Source: Mycobacterium dioxanotrophicus
GTDB lineage: Bacteria > Actinomycetota > Actinomycetes > Mycobacteriales > Mycobacteriaceae
DNA length: 64,000 nucleotides
NCBI RefSeq assembly: GCF_002157835.1
Contig: NZ_CP020809.1
Coordinates: 2,232,001 to 2,296,000, forward strand
Reading direction: 5' to 3'
Shown here piece after piece: positions 18,004 through 26,145 of this stretch (the first letter of the stretch is position 1; every line of letters begins with the position of its first letter). Below the pieces are notes generated by a model that was not told where the DNA came from, searched no databases, and saw only the letters and a list, made by a program, of their open reading frames with translations. Made by a program: the position numbers and the translations under genes.

Positions 18004-19313
18004 GCAGGCCAAAACCGGTGCGGCTGGCGATCGCCGTCGGGTCGTGCGTCGCGTTGACCGCGAGCGGCTGCGCCTTCCAGGGAGTGAACTCGCTGCCGTT
18101 GCCAGGCGCGGTCGGACGTGGCTCCGAAGCCACCGTCTATCACGTCGAGATCGCGAATGTGGCGACGCTGGAACCGAACTCACCGGTCATGATGAACGAC
18201 GTCGTGGTGGGCAGCGTGCGCTCGCTCGGGGTCCGGGACTGGCATGCCGATGTCGAGTTCTCGGTGCAGCCGGGCACGGTGGTACCTGCCAACGCCATCG
18301 CCAGCATCGGGCAGACCAGCCTGCTGGGCTCGATGCACCTGGCCATCAATCCGCCTGTGGGTCAACCGCCGGAAGGCAAACTTCCAGCGGGCGCGACCAT
18401 TCCGTTGAACGACTCGTCGACCTATCCGACCACCGAGCAGACTCTGGGGTCGCTCGCAGCGGTGGTCAACGGCGGCGGGCTCGGACAGGTCGGCGATGTC
18501 ATCCACAACTTCAGTGCCGCGCTGAACGGACGGGAGGGCGACATCCGTTCTCTGATCACGCGGCTCGACACGTTCGTCGGCACCCTGGATGCCCAGCGGG
18601 ACAACATCGTCGCGAGCATCCAGGGGCTCAACAGGCTGGCGACGACGTTCGCCGGTCAGCGCGACGTCATCACCCGGGCGTTGGACAAGATTCCACCGGC
18701 CCTCGACGTACTGATCAGGGAACGGCCCCGGCTGACGACGGCACTGCAGAAACTGGGGACGTTCAGCGACACCGCGAACCGGTTCGTCAACGATTCGCAG
18801 GCCGACCTGGTCGCGAATCTGAAGAACATGGAACCGGCGTTCAAAGCGCTGGCCGATGTCGGCCCCGACCTCGCGGCGGTCCTGGAATACGCGGTGCACT
18901 TCCCGTTCACCCAGAGCTTCATGGACCGGGCCATCCGCGGCGACTACTACAACCTGTTCGCCACCATCGACCTCACCGTCCCGCGGCTGAAGCACACCTT
19001 GATGCTGGGCACGCGCTGGGCGCAGGAGGATGCGGGACTGGTTCCGGCGCCGGGTGATCCGCAATATCTGAACTACACCTACGATCCGCTCAAGACCGGC
19101 GTGAATCCGCCACCGCCGGGGGCCTTCCCGCCGGCGCCGGACGCCCCGCCGCCCGGCGAAGCACCGCCACCACCGCCGCCTGCCGCGACCGGACCGATCC
19201 TGCCGGTGGCGCCGCCTGCGCCGCTGCCGATCCCCGGCGCCCCGGCTCCGGACGCGGCGCCGGCACCGGGTACACCGGCTCCGATATTCGCCGGACCTTA
19301 TGGGGGGCACTGA
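18000..19313 (+). CDS. mceE: Mce family lipoprotein, E position
   Basis: 437 aa. A lipoprotein signal ends in LTASGC with the lipidated Cys at residue 24, which is the normal feature of the E subunit (LprK-like). MCE domain follows (VMMNDVVVGSVRSLGV), then a helical domain and a very Pro-rich C-terminus with runs of PPPP. It overlaps mceD by four bases and mceF by one. Confidence 0.93.
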   Translation: MSRPKPVRLAIAVGSCVALTASGCAFQGVNSLPLPGAVGRGSEATVYHVEIANVATLEPNSPVMMNDVVVGSVRSLGVRDWHADVEFSVQPGTVVPANAIASIGQTSLLGSMHLAINPPVGQPPEGKLPAGATIPLNDSSTYPTTEQTLGSLAAVVNGGGLGQVGDVIHNFSAALNGREGDIRSLITRLDTFVGTLDAQRDNIVASIQGLNRLATTFAGQRDVITRALDKIPPALDVLIRERPRLTTALQKLGTFSDTANRFVNDSQADLVANLKNMEPAFKALADVGPDLAAVLEYAVHFPFTQSFMDRAIRGDYYNLFATIDLTVPRLKHTLMLGTRWAQEDAGLVPAPGDPQYLNYTYDPLKTGVNPPPPGAFPPAPDAPPPGEAPPPPPPAATGPILPVAPPAPLPIPGAPAPDAAPAPGTPAPIFAGPYGGH

Positions 19314-21040
19314 TGCTCACACGTTTCGTCCGGACCCAGCTGGTCCTCTTCACGGTTGCCTCGATCGTGGGGGTCGCGGTGATGCTGTTCGCCTACATGC
19401 AGGTGCCGACGCTGGTGGGCCTCGGCCGGATCACCGTCAAGGTGGAGTTGCCGGCCACCGGGGGGCTCTATCAGTTCAGCAACGTCACCTACCGTGGCTC
19501 CCAGATCGGCAAGGTCACGTCGGTCGATCTGACCGACAAGGGTGCGGTGGCGACGTTGTCGCTGGACCGGTCGCCGAAGGTGCCCGCCGATCTGCAGGCG
19601 CAGGTCCGCAGCATGTCGGCGGTGGGGGAGCAGTACATCGACCTGCTGCCGCGCACGGACTCACCGCCCTACCTTCAGGACGGATCGGTTGTCGCCATGT
19701 CCGACACCACGATTCCGCAGCAGGTCGGCCCGATGCTGGATCAGCTCAGCGCTCTGGTGGACACCATTCCCAAGGACAAACTGAGCCAATTGCTCGATGA
19801 GTCCTTCAACGCCTTCAATGGCACCGGATACGACTTCGGCTCGCTGCTGGATTCGGCGTCGACCATCACCCGCGACTCCAACGCGGTGTCGGACCACACG
19901 CGCACGTTGATCGACGACTCCGGTCCATTCCTCGACGCGCAAGCACAGACCACCGATTCGATCCGGACGTGGGCGGCGAGCCTGGCCGGCGTCACCGATC
20001 AGGTTTCCAACAATGACCCGCAGTTCCGGTCGATCCTGCGCAACGGGCCGGGATTCGCCAGCGAGACATCGCAATTGCTGCAGCAGATCAAACCGACACT
20101 GCCGGTGCTGTTGGCGAACCTGTCCACCTTCGGTCAGATCGCGGTGACCTACAACCCGTCGCTCGAGCAGATCCTGGTGCTGCTGCCGCCATACGTCGCC
20201 CAGATACAGACCTATGCGCCGACCAACAATCCAACGGGTCTGCCCAACGGCGACTTCTCACTGGGTCTCGGCGACCCCCCGGCCTGTACCGTCGGATTCC
20301 TTCCGCCGTCGGCATGGCGGTCACCGTCGGACACCTCGGTGATCGACACCCCGGACAACATCTATTGCAAGCTGCCGCAGGATTCTCCGATCGGTGTGCG
20401 CGGCGCACGTAACTACCCGTGCATGGGGCATCCGGGCAAACGGGCGCCGACCGTCGAATTATGTGACGATCCAAGGGGATTCCAGCCCCTTGCGCAGCGG
20501 CAACACGCGCTCGGCCCGTATCCGATCGACCCGAACCTGATATCGCAGGGTATTCCGCTGGATCAGCGGGTGTTGCCCGACAACAACATCTTCGGCCCGC
20601 TGGGAGGCACGCCATTGCCGCCCGGGGTTGCCGCGCCGCCTCCCGGCGCCGCGCCGCAGCCGCAGCCGCCGGCCAGCTTCCCCGGCATGCCTCCGGGTCC
20701 GTTGTTGCCCGGTCAGCCGATCTACACCGAGCCCCCGGTGCCCGGGCAACCTGCGCCACCTGTGCCCGACCCGAATGCGGTTCCGCTGGCTCCCGCGCAG
20801 CGTCCAGAGGCCTCCGAGGTCCCGGTGCCGCACGGACCCGCGTTGCCCGGGCCGGAACCGGACGGCGGCACACCGGCCGCAGCGCCGAGCGCGTACCACG
20901 GCAGCTCATCGGGGCCGTCGGTGGCGATCGCCAAGTACGACCCGCGCACCGGTCAGTACATGGGCAGCGACGGCAAGCTGTACCAGCAGGCCAACCTCGC
21001 CACGACGCCGAAGTCGTGGCAGGACCTCATGCCCAATTGA
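19313..21040 (+). CDS. mceF: Mce family protein, F position, with long tail
   Basis: 575 aa, the longest of the set. Anchor helix at residues 9-29, MCE domain with LYQFSNVTYRGSQIGKV, helical domain to about residue 300, a segment with four cysteines (ACTVGF, IYCKLP, YPCMGH, VELCDD) near 325-385, and a Pro-rich tail that ends in a short ordered motif (KYDPRTGQYMGSDGKLYQQ). The tail end resembles conserved ends of other mycobacterial Mce F proteins. It is the last gene of the operon; the next gene is convergent, 24 bases away. Confidence 0.93.
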   Translation: MLTRFVRTQLVLFTVASIVGVAVMLFAYMQVPTLVGLGRITVKVELPATGGLYQFSNVTYRGSQIGKVTSVDLTDKGAVATLSLDRSPKVPADLQAQVRSMSAVGEQYIDLLPRTDSPPYLQDGSVVAMSDTTIPQQVGPMLDQLSALVDTIPKDKLSQLLDESFNAFNGTGYDFGSLLDSASTITRDSNAVSDHTRTLIDDSGPFLDAQAQTTDSIRTWAASLAGVTDQVSNNDPQFRSILRNGPGFASETSQLLQQIKPTLPVLLANLSTFGQIAVTYNPSLEQILVLLPPYVAQIQTYAPTNNPTGLPNGDFSLGLGDPPACTVGFLPPSAWRSPSDTSVIDTPDNIYCKLPQDSPIGVRGARNYPCMGHPGKRAPTVELCDDPRGFQPLAQRQHALGPYPIDPNLISQGIPLDQRVLPDNNIFGPLGGTPLPPGVAAPPPGAAPQPQPPASFPGMPPGPLLPGQPIYTEPPVPGQPAPPVPDPNAVPLAPAQRPEASEVPVPHGPALPGPEPDGGTPAAAPSAYHGSSSGPSVAIAKYDPRTGQYMGSDGKLYQQANLATTPKSWQDLMPN

Positions 21041-21064
21041 TCAGTGGCCGAGCGCTTTGTGCCG

Positions 21065-21574
21065 TCAGAGCCTTTTCATGTAGAACGGCATCCGGATCAC
21101 CGGCCACTGGTTGCGGCCGCACGAGCCGCTGGCGCCCACGGTGATGCTCTCCCCGGTGTACTCGGTGGATGCCAGGTCCACGTGCGCGTCGGCACCGACG
21201 GGATACAGCTTGTGGGTCTCCAGACCCTCGATGGGTGTGCCGTCGGCGCAGAACCGCCACTGGGGCACAACGCGTTTGACGTACCACAGGCCATTCGTGG
21301 TGTAGATGGGCGCGGTCCAGCCCTCGTCGCTGCTGACCGTGCCCGCGCAGTCGGTGGGCGATGTGCACGACGTGCTCACGGTCCAGGTGCTCCGTACCGA
21401 AGGCTGGTTCTCGTAGCGCTCGTTGATCTTGGCCCAGTCTCCGTTGGCCGATGTGGCGAACGTGCCGTTGATGCCCCATTCGTCCGATGCGCCGGCCGGT
21501 GCGGCCCCGCTCAGGCCGACCCATGCTGTCACGGCCACCACTGCCGCGGTCGCGCTTACCTTCGACGCCGACAT
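21065..21574 (-). CDS. Small secreted protein of unknown function
   Basis: 169 aa. Sec signal peptide to about residue 29 (AAPAGAS cleavage region). The mature part has six cysteines, among them STSCTSPTDCAG, WRFCADG and SGSCGRNQW, suggesting disulfides, and is rich in Trp, Tyr and Thr. No family recognised. ATG 21574 has AAAGGAG upstream. An ATTCTC/GAGAAT operator lies 30 bases upstream at 21604-21622, as for the divergent secreted protein gene, so it is probably co-regulated with the catabolic genes. It converges on mceF. Confidence 0.8.
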   Translation of the reverse strand: MSASKVSATAAVVAVTAWVGLSGAAPAGASDEWGINGTFATSANGDWAKINERYENQPSVRSTWTVSTSCTSPTDCAGTVSSDEGWTAPIYTTNGLWYVKRVVPQWRFCADGTPIEGLETHKLYPVGADAHVDLASTEYTGESITVGASGSCGRNQWPVIRMPFYMKRL

Positions 21575-21603
21575 GGAGCCACTCCTTTGGCAGTGGAAGT
21601 CAC

Positions 21604-21622
21604 GTTCTCAATCAGCGAGAAT
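21604..21622. promoter_or_regulatory. Operator-like palindrome, 6-7-6 form
   Basis: GTTCTC-AATCAGC-GAGAAT; read on the minus strand it is ATTCTC-GCTGATT-GAGAAC. 30 bases upstream of the leftward secreted-protein gene. Confidence 0.65.
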
Positions 21623-21675
21623 AACACTATCGACGCCACGTCAATCGCTGATCGTCAGAGGCGATGCGTAGTAAT

Positions 21676-21694
21676 ATTCTCGGAAACTGAGAGC
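21676..21694. promoter_or_regulatory. Operator-like palindrome, 6-7-6 form
   Basis: ATTCTC-GGAAACT-GAGAGC, 30 bases upstream of the rightward secreted-protein gene at 21724. Confidence 0.6.
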
Positions 21695-21723
21695 TTCATT
21701 TCCACCTGTGCGAGGGTAGATAC

Positions 21724-22110
21724 GTGCGTGTGACCGTGATCGCGGCCGCTTCGGCAATTGTCGCCGCAACAATGGCTGCGCCGCAGGCGAATGCGGGGCC
21801 GCAGACCTGCAACGACGCCTTCTGTGTACCCGGTATCGACGGGAATGCCGAGCTTGGGGCGCCGTGCGGGAACACGTCCTATTACGTCTTCGGTGTCGAC
21901 GGTCGCAACGGATGGGGCCGGTTGCTGTTCTGCGGCTCGCCGCGCCGGTATGACCCGCGGTGGTTCCGGTCGCCGCCGATGGCCGGTATTCGTGACGAGG
22001 GCAGCCTCTGCACGACCGAGATGGATCAGGTGGCACAGGCGCCCGACGGCCTGTTCCTGACTTGTGTTCCGATGAACGGTGATTCGCGTTGGCGGCGCGG
22101 CGACGCTTAG
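21724..22110 (+). CDS. Small secreted protein of unknown function
   Basis: 128 aa. A signal peptide ends near residue 24 (PQANAG). The mature chain contains six cysteines (TCNDAFC, APCGN, LLFCGS, SLCTTE, LTCVP), probably paired. The GTG start has GAGGG about seven bases upstream. It is divergent from 21065-21574 and converges on the gene ending at 22121. No family recognised. An operator lies 30 bases upstream. Confidence 0.75.
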   Translation: MRVTVIAAASAIVAATMAAPQANAGPQTCNDAFCVPGIDGNAELGAPCGNTSYYVFGVDGRNGWGRLLFCGSPRRYDPRWFRSPPMAGIRDEGSLCTTEMDQVAQAPDGLFLTCVPMNGDSRWRRGDA

Positions 22111-22120
22111 CCGCCTCGGG

Positions 22121-22537
22121 TCACCAGTTGCGAATCGAGCAGAGCACGCCCTTGGGGCCGCTACTGGTCTTGACGACCGTACCGTCCACGGCCAGTTCAC
22201 AATTGAAGCCGGGCGCGGGCGTATTTGGTGACTCGCCGCTTTGCACCAGCACCATCGCCCACAGATCAGGGTCGGCGAGCATCGCGTCGAACACCCAGGG
22301 CTGGTTCGGCGCGAGATCGGCCTCGGCGCGCGGGCTGAACTCATAGGGATTGTGGCTGTAGTCCGACCACGTCGGCGGATCGGTGTCGCGGTAGTAGATG
22401 TGGGCGTAGAACGGGGCATTCGCGGTCACGGTGTATCGGACCTGGTGCAGCACCGGATCGTCGTCGGCCGACGCCGGCGCCGCGCCGGTGCCCACCGCGA
22501 GGGCGAGCGCTGTGGTCACGGCCAATGTCGCGCGCAT
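22121..22537 (-). CDS. Small secreted protein, MmpS-like fold suspected
   Basis: 138 aa with a signal peptide ending near AAPASA (residue 24). The mature part has the pattern HQVRYTVTANAPFYAHIYY, then a late FNCELAVDGTVV and GVLCSIRNW pair of cysteines. This resembles the beta-rich extracytoplasmic domain of MmpS-type transport accessory proteins, but the usual N-terminal membrane helix is replaced by a cleavable signal. The start is the ATG at 22537, two bases after the stop of the upstream gene, so the two form an operon. Confidence 0.75.
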   Translation of the reverse strand: MRATLAVTTALALAVGTGAAPASADDDPVLHQVRYTVTANAPFYAHIYYRDTDPPTWSDYSHNPYEFSPRAEADLAPNQPWVFDAMLADPDLWAMVLVQSGESPNTPAPGFNCELAVDGTVVKTSSGPKGVLCSIRNW

Positions 22538-22539
22538 CG

Positions 22540-23010
22540 TCACATCCTGGTCAGGGTGAACGGATAGGTCAGTGTCCCGCCCGGCGCGCCGTCGCACCCG
22601 GCGTCGAAGGTCGACACCATCTCGCCGGCAAGAGTGTTTGCGTCCCAGGTGTAGACATCGTGGGTGGGGATCGTGGGCCCGTAATAGATGTCCCCGCAAC
22701 GTAATCCGAACGGGTCGTCGACGAGCATGGTGTAGCGCCCGTCCGCCAGATTGGCCTCAACATGTGAATACGCGGCCTTGGCGACCGGCTGCGGAGTCGT
22801 GACGACGCTGATGCAGCTGTACCTGTCCGGGGCGCCCAGCGTCTGGCACGGCGCCAAGGCCGACCAGATCCAGGTGTGGAAGTCCCGCCGATCCGGCATG
22901 TTGAGCATGTAGTTGCCGTAGTACATCGCCGAGGCTGGGGGAGCCAGCACGACCGCCACCGCAACACCCAGTGCGGCGGCCGCCACGGTGGTCGACGAAC
23001 GTGACTTCAC
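22540..23010 (-). CDS. Small secreted protein of unknown function
   Basis: 156 aa from GTG 23010, chosen because GGAGGAG lies five bases before it; a longer frame from 23022 would contain that ribosome site. Signal peptide to about residue 28 (APPASA). The mature part has four cysteines (APCQT, YSCIS, LRCGD, AGCDG) and many Tyr/Asp/Thr. First gene of a two-gene operon. A good -10 (TATAGT, 23048-23043) and the operator at 23111-23128 lie upstream. No family recognised. Confidence 0.78.
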   Translation of the reverse strand: MKSRSSTTVAAAALGVAVAVVLAPPASAMYYGNYMLNMPDRRDFHTWIWSALAPCQTLGAPDRYSCISVVTTPQPVAKAAYSHVEANLADGRYTMLVDDPFGLRCGDIYYGPTIPTHDVYTWDANTLAGEMVSTFDAGCDGAPGGTLTYPFTLTRM

Positions 23011-23042
23011 AGGCTCCTCCACGCGTCCGGCGCTGCTCAGTG

Positions 23043-23048
23043 ACTATA
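23043..23048 (-). promoter_or_regulatory. Probable -10 element
   Basis: TATAGT on the minus strand, 33 bases before the GTG at 23010. No clear -35 element is visible, and the operator at 23111-23128 is 63 bases further upstream. Confidence 0.4.
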
Positions 23049-23110
23049 GAACGAGACCCCGCCTCGGCGGCCCGAAACCGGGAATCTCGTCTTCGTCGTT
23101 CGAGATCGTT

Positions 23111-23128
23111 ATTCTCGCAAATGAGAAT
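23111..23128. promoter_or_regulatory. Operator-like palindrome, 6-6-6 form
   Basis: ATTCTC-GCAAAT-GAGAAT has perfect half-sites with a spacer one base shorter than elsewhere. It lies between the secreted-protein operon and the end of the P450 gene. Confidence 0.65.
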
Positions 23129-23156
23129 AGCAGTACAGATCCGCGTCGCCGGACCA

Positions 23157-24449
23157 TCAGCGGACCGGGGTGAACCGGATGTTCAGTGCGGTGAGCCCGC
23201 GCAGGATGAAGGTCGGCTCATAGGTGTAGCGACGATCGTCGGCGGGGCCGTGGTGCTCCTCGTCGATGGTGATCTCGCTCATCCGGTCGAGGATCCGCTC
23301 GAGGGAGACGCGACCCTCGACGCGGGCCAGCGGACCACCCGGGCAGCTGTGCACGCCACGGCCGAAGGCGATGTGCTCACGGACGTTCTTGCGGTCAAGG
23401 CTGAACGTGTGCGGATCCTCGAACCGCACCGGATCACGATTGACCGCACCGGGGCACACCATCAGCGTGGTGCCGGCCGGCACGTCGACCCCGCCCAGTT
23501 CGGTGTGCTTCTTGGCGAGCCGGAACTGGCTCTTGACCGGTGCGTCCATGCGCAACGCCTCCTCGACGAACGTCGGGATGCGGCTGCGGTCCTGGCGCAG
23601 TGCGGCCTGCACATCCGGGCGGTCACCCAACACCCGCAGTGAGGCCGACAGCAGCTTTGTCGTGGTCTCCTGGCCTGCGGCGAACAAGAAGGTCGCCGAG
23701 CGGACGACGTCGATGACCTCCGGCGTCGACCCGTCCGGGTATTTCGCGGTGGCCAGCGCCGTCAGCACGTCGTCACGCGGGTTCTCCCGCCGATCTTGCA
23801 GGTACCCGACGAACTTCTCGTCGAGCCAGGCCAGTGGGTTCATCGCGAGCTGATCGCCGTCGAGTGAGCCGACGATGGCACCCGGGCGCGGCGCACCGAG
23901 CACGTGGCGGAATTCGTCGTGGTCCGACTCCGGCACGCCGAGCAGGTCGGCGATCACCAACAGGGAGAACGGCTTGGCGTAGGCGGACAGGAACTCGCAG
24001 CGCCCGTCGGCCAGGAAATCGTCGAGGCACTCATCGGCGAGCCGCCACATGAAGTCCTCGTTCTCCTTGAGCCGGCGCGGCGTCAGCAGTCGGTTGAGCA
24101 GCGAGCGCGCATGGGTGTGCTGCGGCGGGTCCATGGTGACCATGTGCTCGAACATCGGCAGCTGAGAGCGGTGGGCCTCGATCTGGTCGGTGATGTCCTC
24201 GCCTTCGGGCGTGAACGGCAGTGGCGGAAACGGTCCGCCGACCGCGATGCACGACGAGAAGGTGTCGGTGTCTTTGAGGACCGTGGTCGCCTCGTCGAAG
24301 CTCGTGACGGCAAGGACGCCGTAGTGGGGCTCGCGGACGACGGGGCATTTGCTGCGCAGGTGATCGAAGTATGGATGCGGGTCGGGCACCAGAGATTGGT
24401 CGGTGAAGTAGTCGACCGTGTCGAAGTCGGTCGTCGGTGAATCGGCCAT
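23157..24449 (-). CDS. Cytochrome P450
   Basis: 430 aa. I-helix motif FAAGQETTTK is near residue 253 (Gln where most have Asp/Thr/Asn), ExxR (EEALR) near 296, heme loop FGRGVHSCPG with Cys369. Close paralogue of the P450 at 203-1471 across the whole length. GGGAGGTAG precedes the ATG. It is transcribed away from the tetR gene, and a 20-bp palindrome lies between the two starts, so the TetR protein may control it. Confidence 0.95.
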   Translation of the reverse strand: MADSPTTDFDTVDYFTDQSLVPDPHPYFDHLRSKCPVVREPHYGVLAVTSFDEATTVLKDTDTFSSCIAVGGPFPPLPFTPEGEDITDQIEAHRSQLPMFEHMVTMDPPQHTHARSLLNRLLTPRRLKENEDFMWRLADECLDDFLADGRCEFLSAYAKPFSLLVIADLLGVPESDHDEFRHVLGAPRPGAIVGSLDGDQLAMNPLAWLDEKFVGYLQDRRENPRDDVLTALATAKYPDGSTPEVIDVVRSATFLFAAGQETTTKLLSASLRVLGDRPDVQAALRQDRSRIPTFVEEALRMDAPVKSQFRLAKKHTELGGVDVPAGTTLMVCPGAVNRDPVRFEDPHTFSLDRKNVREHIAFGRGVHSCPGGPLARVEGRVSLERILDRMSEITIDEEHHGPADDRRYTYEPTFILRGLTALNIRFTPVR

Positions 24450-24530
24450 GGTGTGCGCTACCTCCCGAAATCAATGTGCGCGCTGATGGTTTCGCGGCAG
24501 GCTGGGCCGCGCGACGAAAAGGGCCAAAAG

Positions 24531-24550
24531 TGCTGAGCACTTGCTTAGCA
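24531..24550. promoter_or_regulatory. Palindrome between P450 and tetR
   Basis: TGCTGAGCAC-TTGCTTAGCA: two 10-base half-sites, 8 of 10 positions matching. It lies 82 bases before the P450 start and 86 before tetR. Typical size and place for a TetR operator. Confidence 0.6.
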
Positions 24551-24635
24551 TGGCGGTAGAGTCGTGGTCAAGATCACTCGGCGCGGCGCGGTTACGATTT
24601 GCGTGCCGTTTTGTGTGGTGGGAAAGGAGCCTGGC

Positions 24636-25241
24636 ATGGCATCGGCGCGGAGGATCGGGGCGCCGGACGCGAAGAACCGCATCGTGCTGCTGGAGGCTGC
24701 CGAACAGCTGATGGTCGAAGGGGGCTACGCCGCGGTGACCTCGCGCCGGGTGGCCGACAAGGCCGGGCTCAAGCCGCAGTTGGTGCACTACTACTTCCGG
24801 ACGATGGACGATCTGTTCCTGGCGGTGTTCCGCAGACGCGCCGAGGAGGGCCTGGTCGAGCAGGCGCGCGCGCTGGATTCCGCTCAGCCGTTGTGGGCCT
24901 TGTGGCGGTTCGGCACGGACCCCGCGGCCACTCGTCTCACGATGGAGATCATGGGTCTGGCCAATCACCGCAAGGCGCTGCGGACAGAGATCGCGCACTA
25001 TGCCGAGCGGTTCCGGGAGGAGCAGACCAAAGCGATGACGGCCGCGCTGCACCGCTACGGTGTCGACGTCTCCGAGGTCCCGCCCATCGTCTGGACCATC
25101 TTCGCGACCAGCGTCTCCCGGGTGATGGTCATGGAGCAGGCGCTCGGGATGTCCTCGGGTCATGACGAGGTGATCGAGTTCTGTGAGGGCTGGCTGCGGC
25201 GCCTGGAGGGCGAGCCGCAGCCGGTCGAGGCGTCCGCCTGA
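24636..25241 (+). CDS. TetR/AcrR family transcriptional regulator
   Basis: 201 aa. The N-terminal helix-turn-helix domain spans about residues 15-62, with the family pattern ILLEAAEQLMVEGGYAAVTSRRVA, written here in part, and LVHYYFRTMDDLF at the recognition end. The C-terminal domain would bind a ligand, most likely an acyl-CoA or substrate of the cluster. GGAAAGGAG precedes the ATG. It is divergent from the P450 at 23157. Because its own promoter carries TGCTGAGCAC rather than the ATTCTC/GAGAAT motif, it may not be the regulator of that wider motif. Confidence 0.93.
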   Translation: MASARRIGAPDAKNRIVLLEAAEQLMVEGGYAAVTSRRVADKAGLKPQLVHYYFRTMDDLFLAVFRRRAEEGLVEQARALDSAQPLWALWRFGTDPAATRLTMEIMGLANHRKALRTEIAHYAERFREEQTKAMTAALHRYGVDVSEVPPIVWTIFATSVSRVMVMEQALGMSSGHDEVIEFCEGWLRRLEGEPQPVEASA

Positions 25242-25311
25242 CGTCACCACCCGATCGGCGCTCGTATGCCTGGAAACATCATTTACAAATCATAGAACGT
25301 CATTTCCGCAT

Positions 25312-25344
25312 CCGAGCACATCTTTTGCGCGCAGGTGTGCTCGG
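25312..25344 (+). terminator. Hairpin downstream of tetR
   Basis: CCGAGCACA (25312-25320) pairs with TGTGCTCGG (25336-25344), a 9-bp perfect stem with a 15-base loop, 70 bases after the tetR stop. There is no T-run, which is common for mycobacterial terminators; an operator role is also possible. Confidence 0.4.
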
Positions 25345-25386
25345 GCCCGTTGACGTCGGCTAGCCGTGCGGCTACCGTCGCCAAAG

Positions 25387-25400
25387 TAGCCGATCGGCTA
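25387..25400. promoter_or_regulatory. Perfect 14-bp palindrome upstream of the membrane-protein operon
   Basis: TAGCCGATCGGCTA is 34 bases before the ATG at 25435, preceded by a partial copy GGCTAGCC near 25358. Probable operator. Confidence 0.5.
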
Positions 25401-25434
25401 GTTCGGTCCCCTGGGCGGAAGGGCGTGCGTTTCG

Positions 25435-26145
25435 ATGAACACCAGGGCGCAGTGGATCAGCCTCTGGATCACCCCGTTCTTCGCGTGCCTGCTCCTCGCG
25501 GCCCTGATCGCGTTCCCCGGGTTCTGGCCGCCGATGTCACCGAACCTGAGCGCCGAGCACGTTGCGGAGTTCTACCGGCACAACGGCGCGATGATCCGGT
25601 TCAGCATGATCACGGTCAACCTGTGCGCGATCATGCTGATCCCGTTCTTCATGGTCATCGTGGTGCAGATGAAACGGATGGCCACACCGAGTCACGTGTT
25701 GGCCTACTGCTACCTTGCCGCGGCCGCCAACGGCGCGACGCTGCTGGCCATCGCCGACATCTTCTGGCTGGTCGCAGCGTTCCGTCCCGACCGCAATCCT
25801 CAACTGACCCAACTACTCAACGATCTGGCTTGGCTGGTCTTCATCGCGCCGGTCGGCATGATCGTCGTCGCGAATCTCTGCCTGGCCCTGGCAGTGTGGC
25901 TCGACGCGCGTGCCCAACCCGTGTTCCCGCGGTGGGTGGCGCCCTTCAGTCTGGTGATCGCCGCCGCCATGGCGCCGGCCGCATGCGCCGTCGTCTTCCG
26001 GACCGGACCGCTGGCGTGGGACGGTGCCATCTCCTTCTGGCTGCGCAACATCGCCTTCGTGCTCTACATCGCGGTGATGTTCGTCGTGTTGCGATCCGCC
26101 ATCGCCAGGCAGGCTGCCGAGCCGATCGCTGGGGCGGCGATATGA
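25435..26145 (+). CDS. Multi-pass membrane protein, unknown family (paralogue A)
   Basis: 236 aa with about six membrane helices. Marked motifs are AEFYRHNGAMIRFSM after helix 1, FRPDRNPQLTQLLNDLAWLVF in the middle, and FRTGPLAWDGAISFW near the end. The next gene product repeats the last two in altered form, so the pair arose by duplication. The start overlaps the following gene (ATGA). First of four genes, followed by oxidase subunit III- and IV-like proteins, which suggests a membrane complex. No family recognised. Confidence 0.85.
   Translation: MNTRAQWISLWITPFFACLLLAALIAFPGFWPPMSPNLSAEHVAEFYRHNGAMIRFSMITVNLCAIMLIPFFMVIVVQMKRMATPSHVLAYCYLAAAANGATLLAIADIFWLVAAFRPDRNPQLTQLLNDLAWLVFIAPVGMIVVANLCLALAVWLDARAQPVFPRWVAPFSLVIAAAMAPAACAVVFRTGPLAWDGAISFWLRNIAFVLYIAVMFVVLRSAIARQAAEPIAGAAI

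Noticed and set aside
16446..19313. 955-codon frame starting inside mceC and joining mceE
   Set aside because: Only its last 437 codons (from 18000) are mceE; the first part is out-of-frame mceC/mceD sequence.
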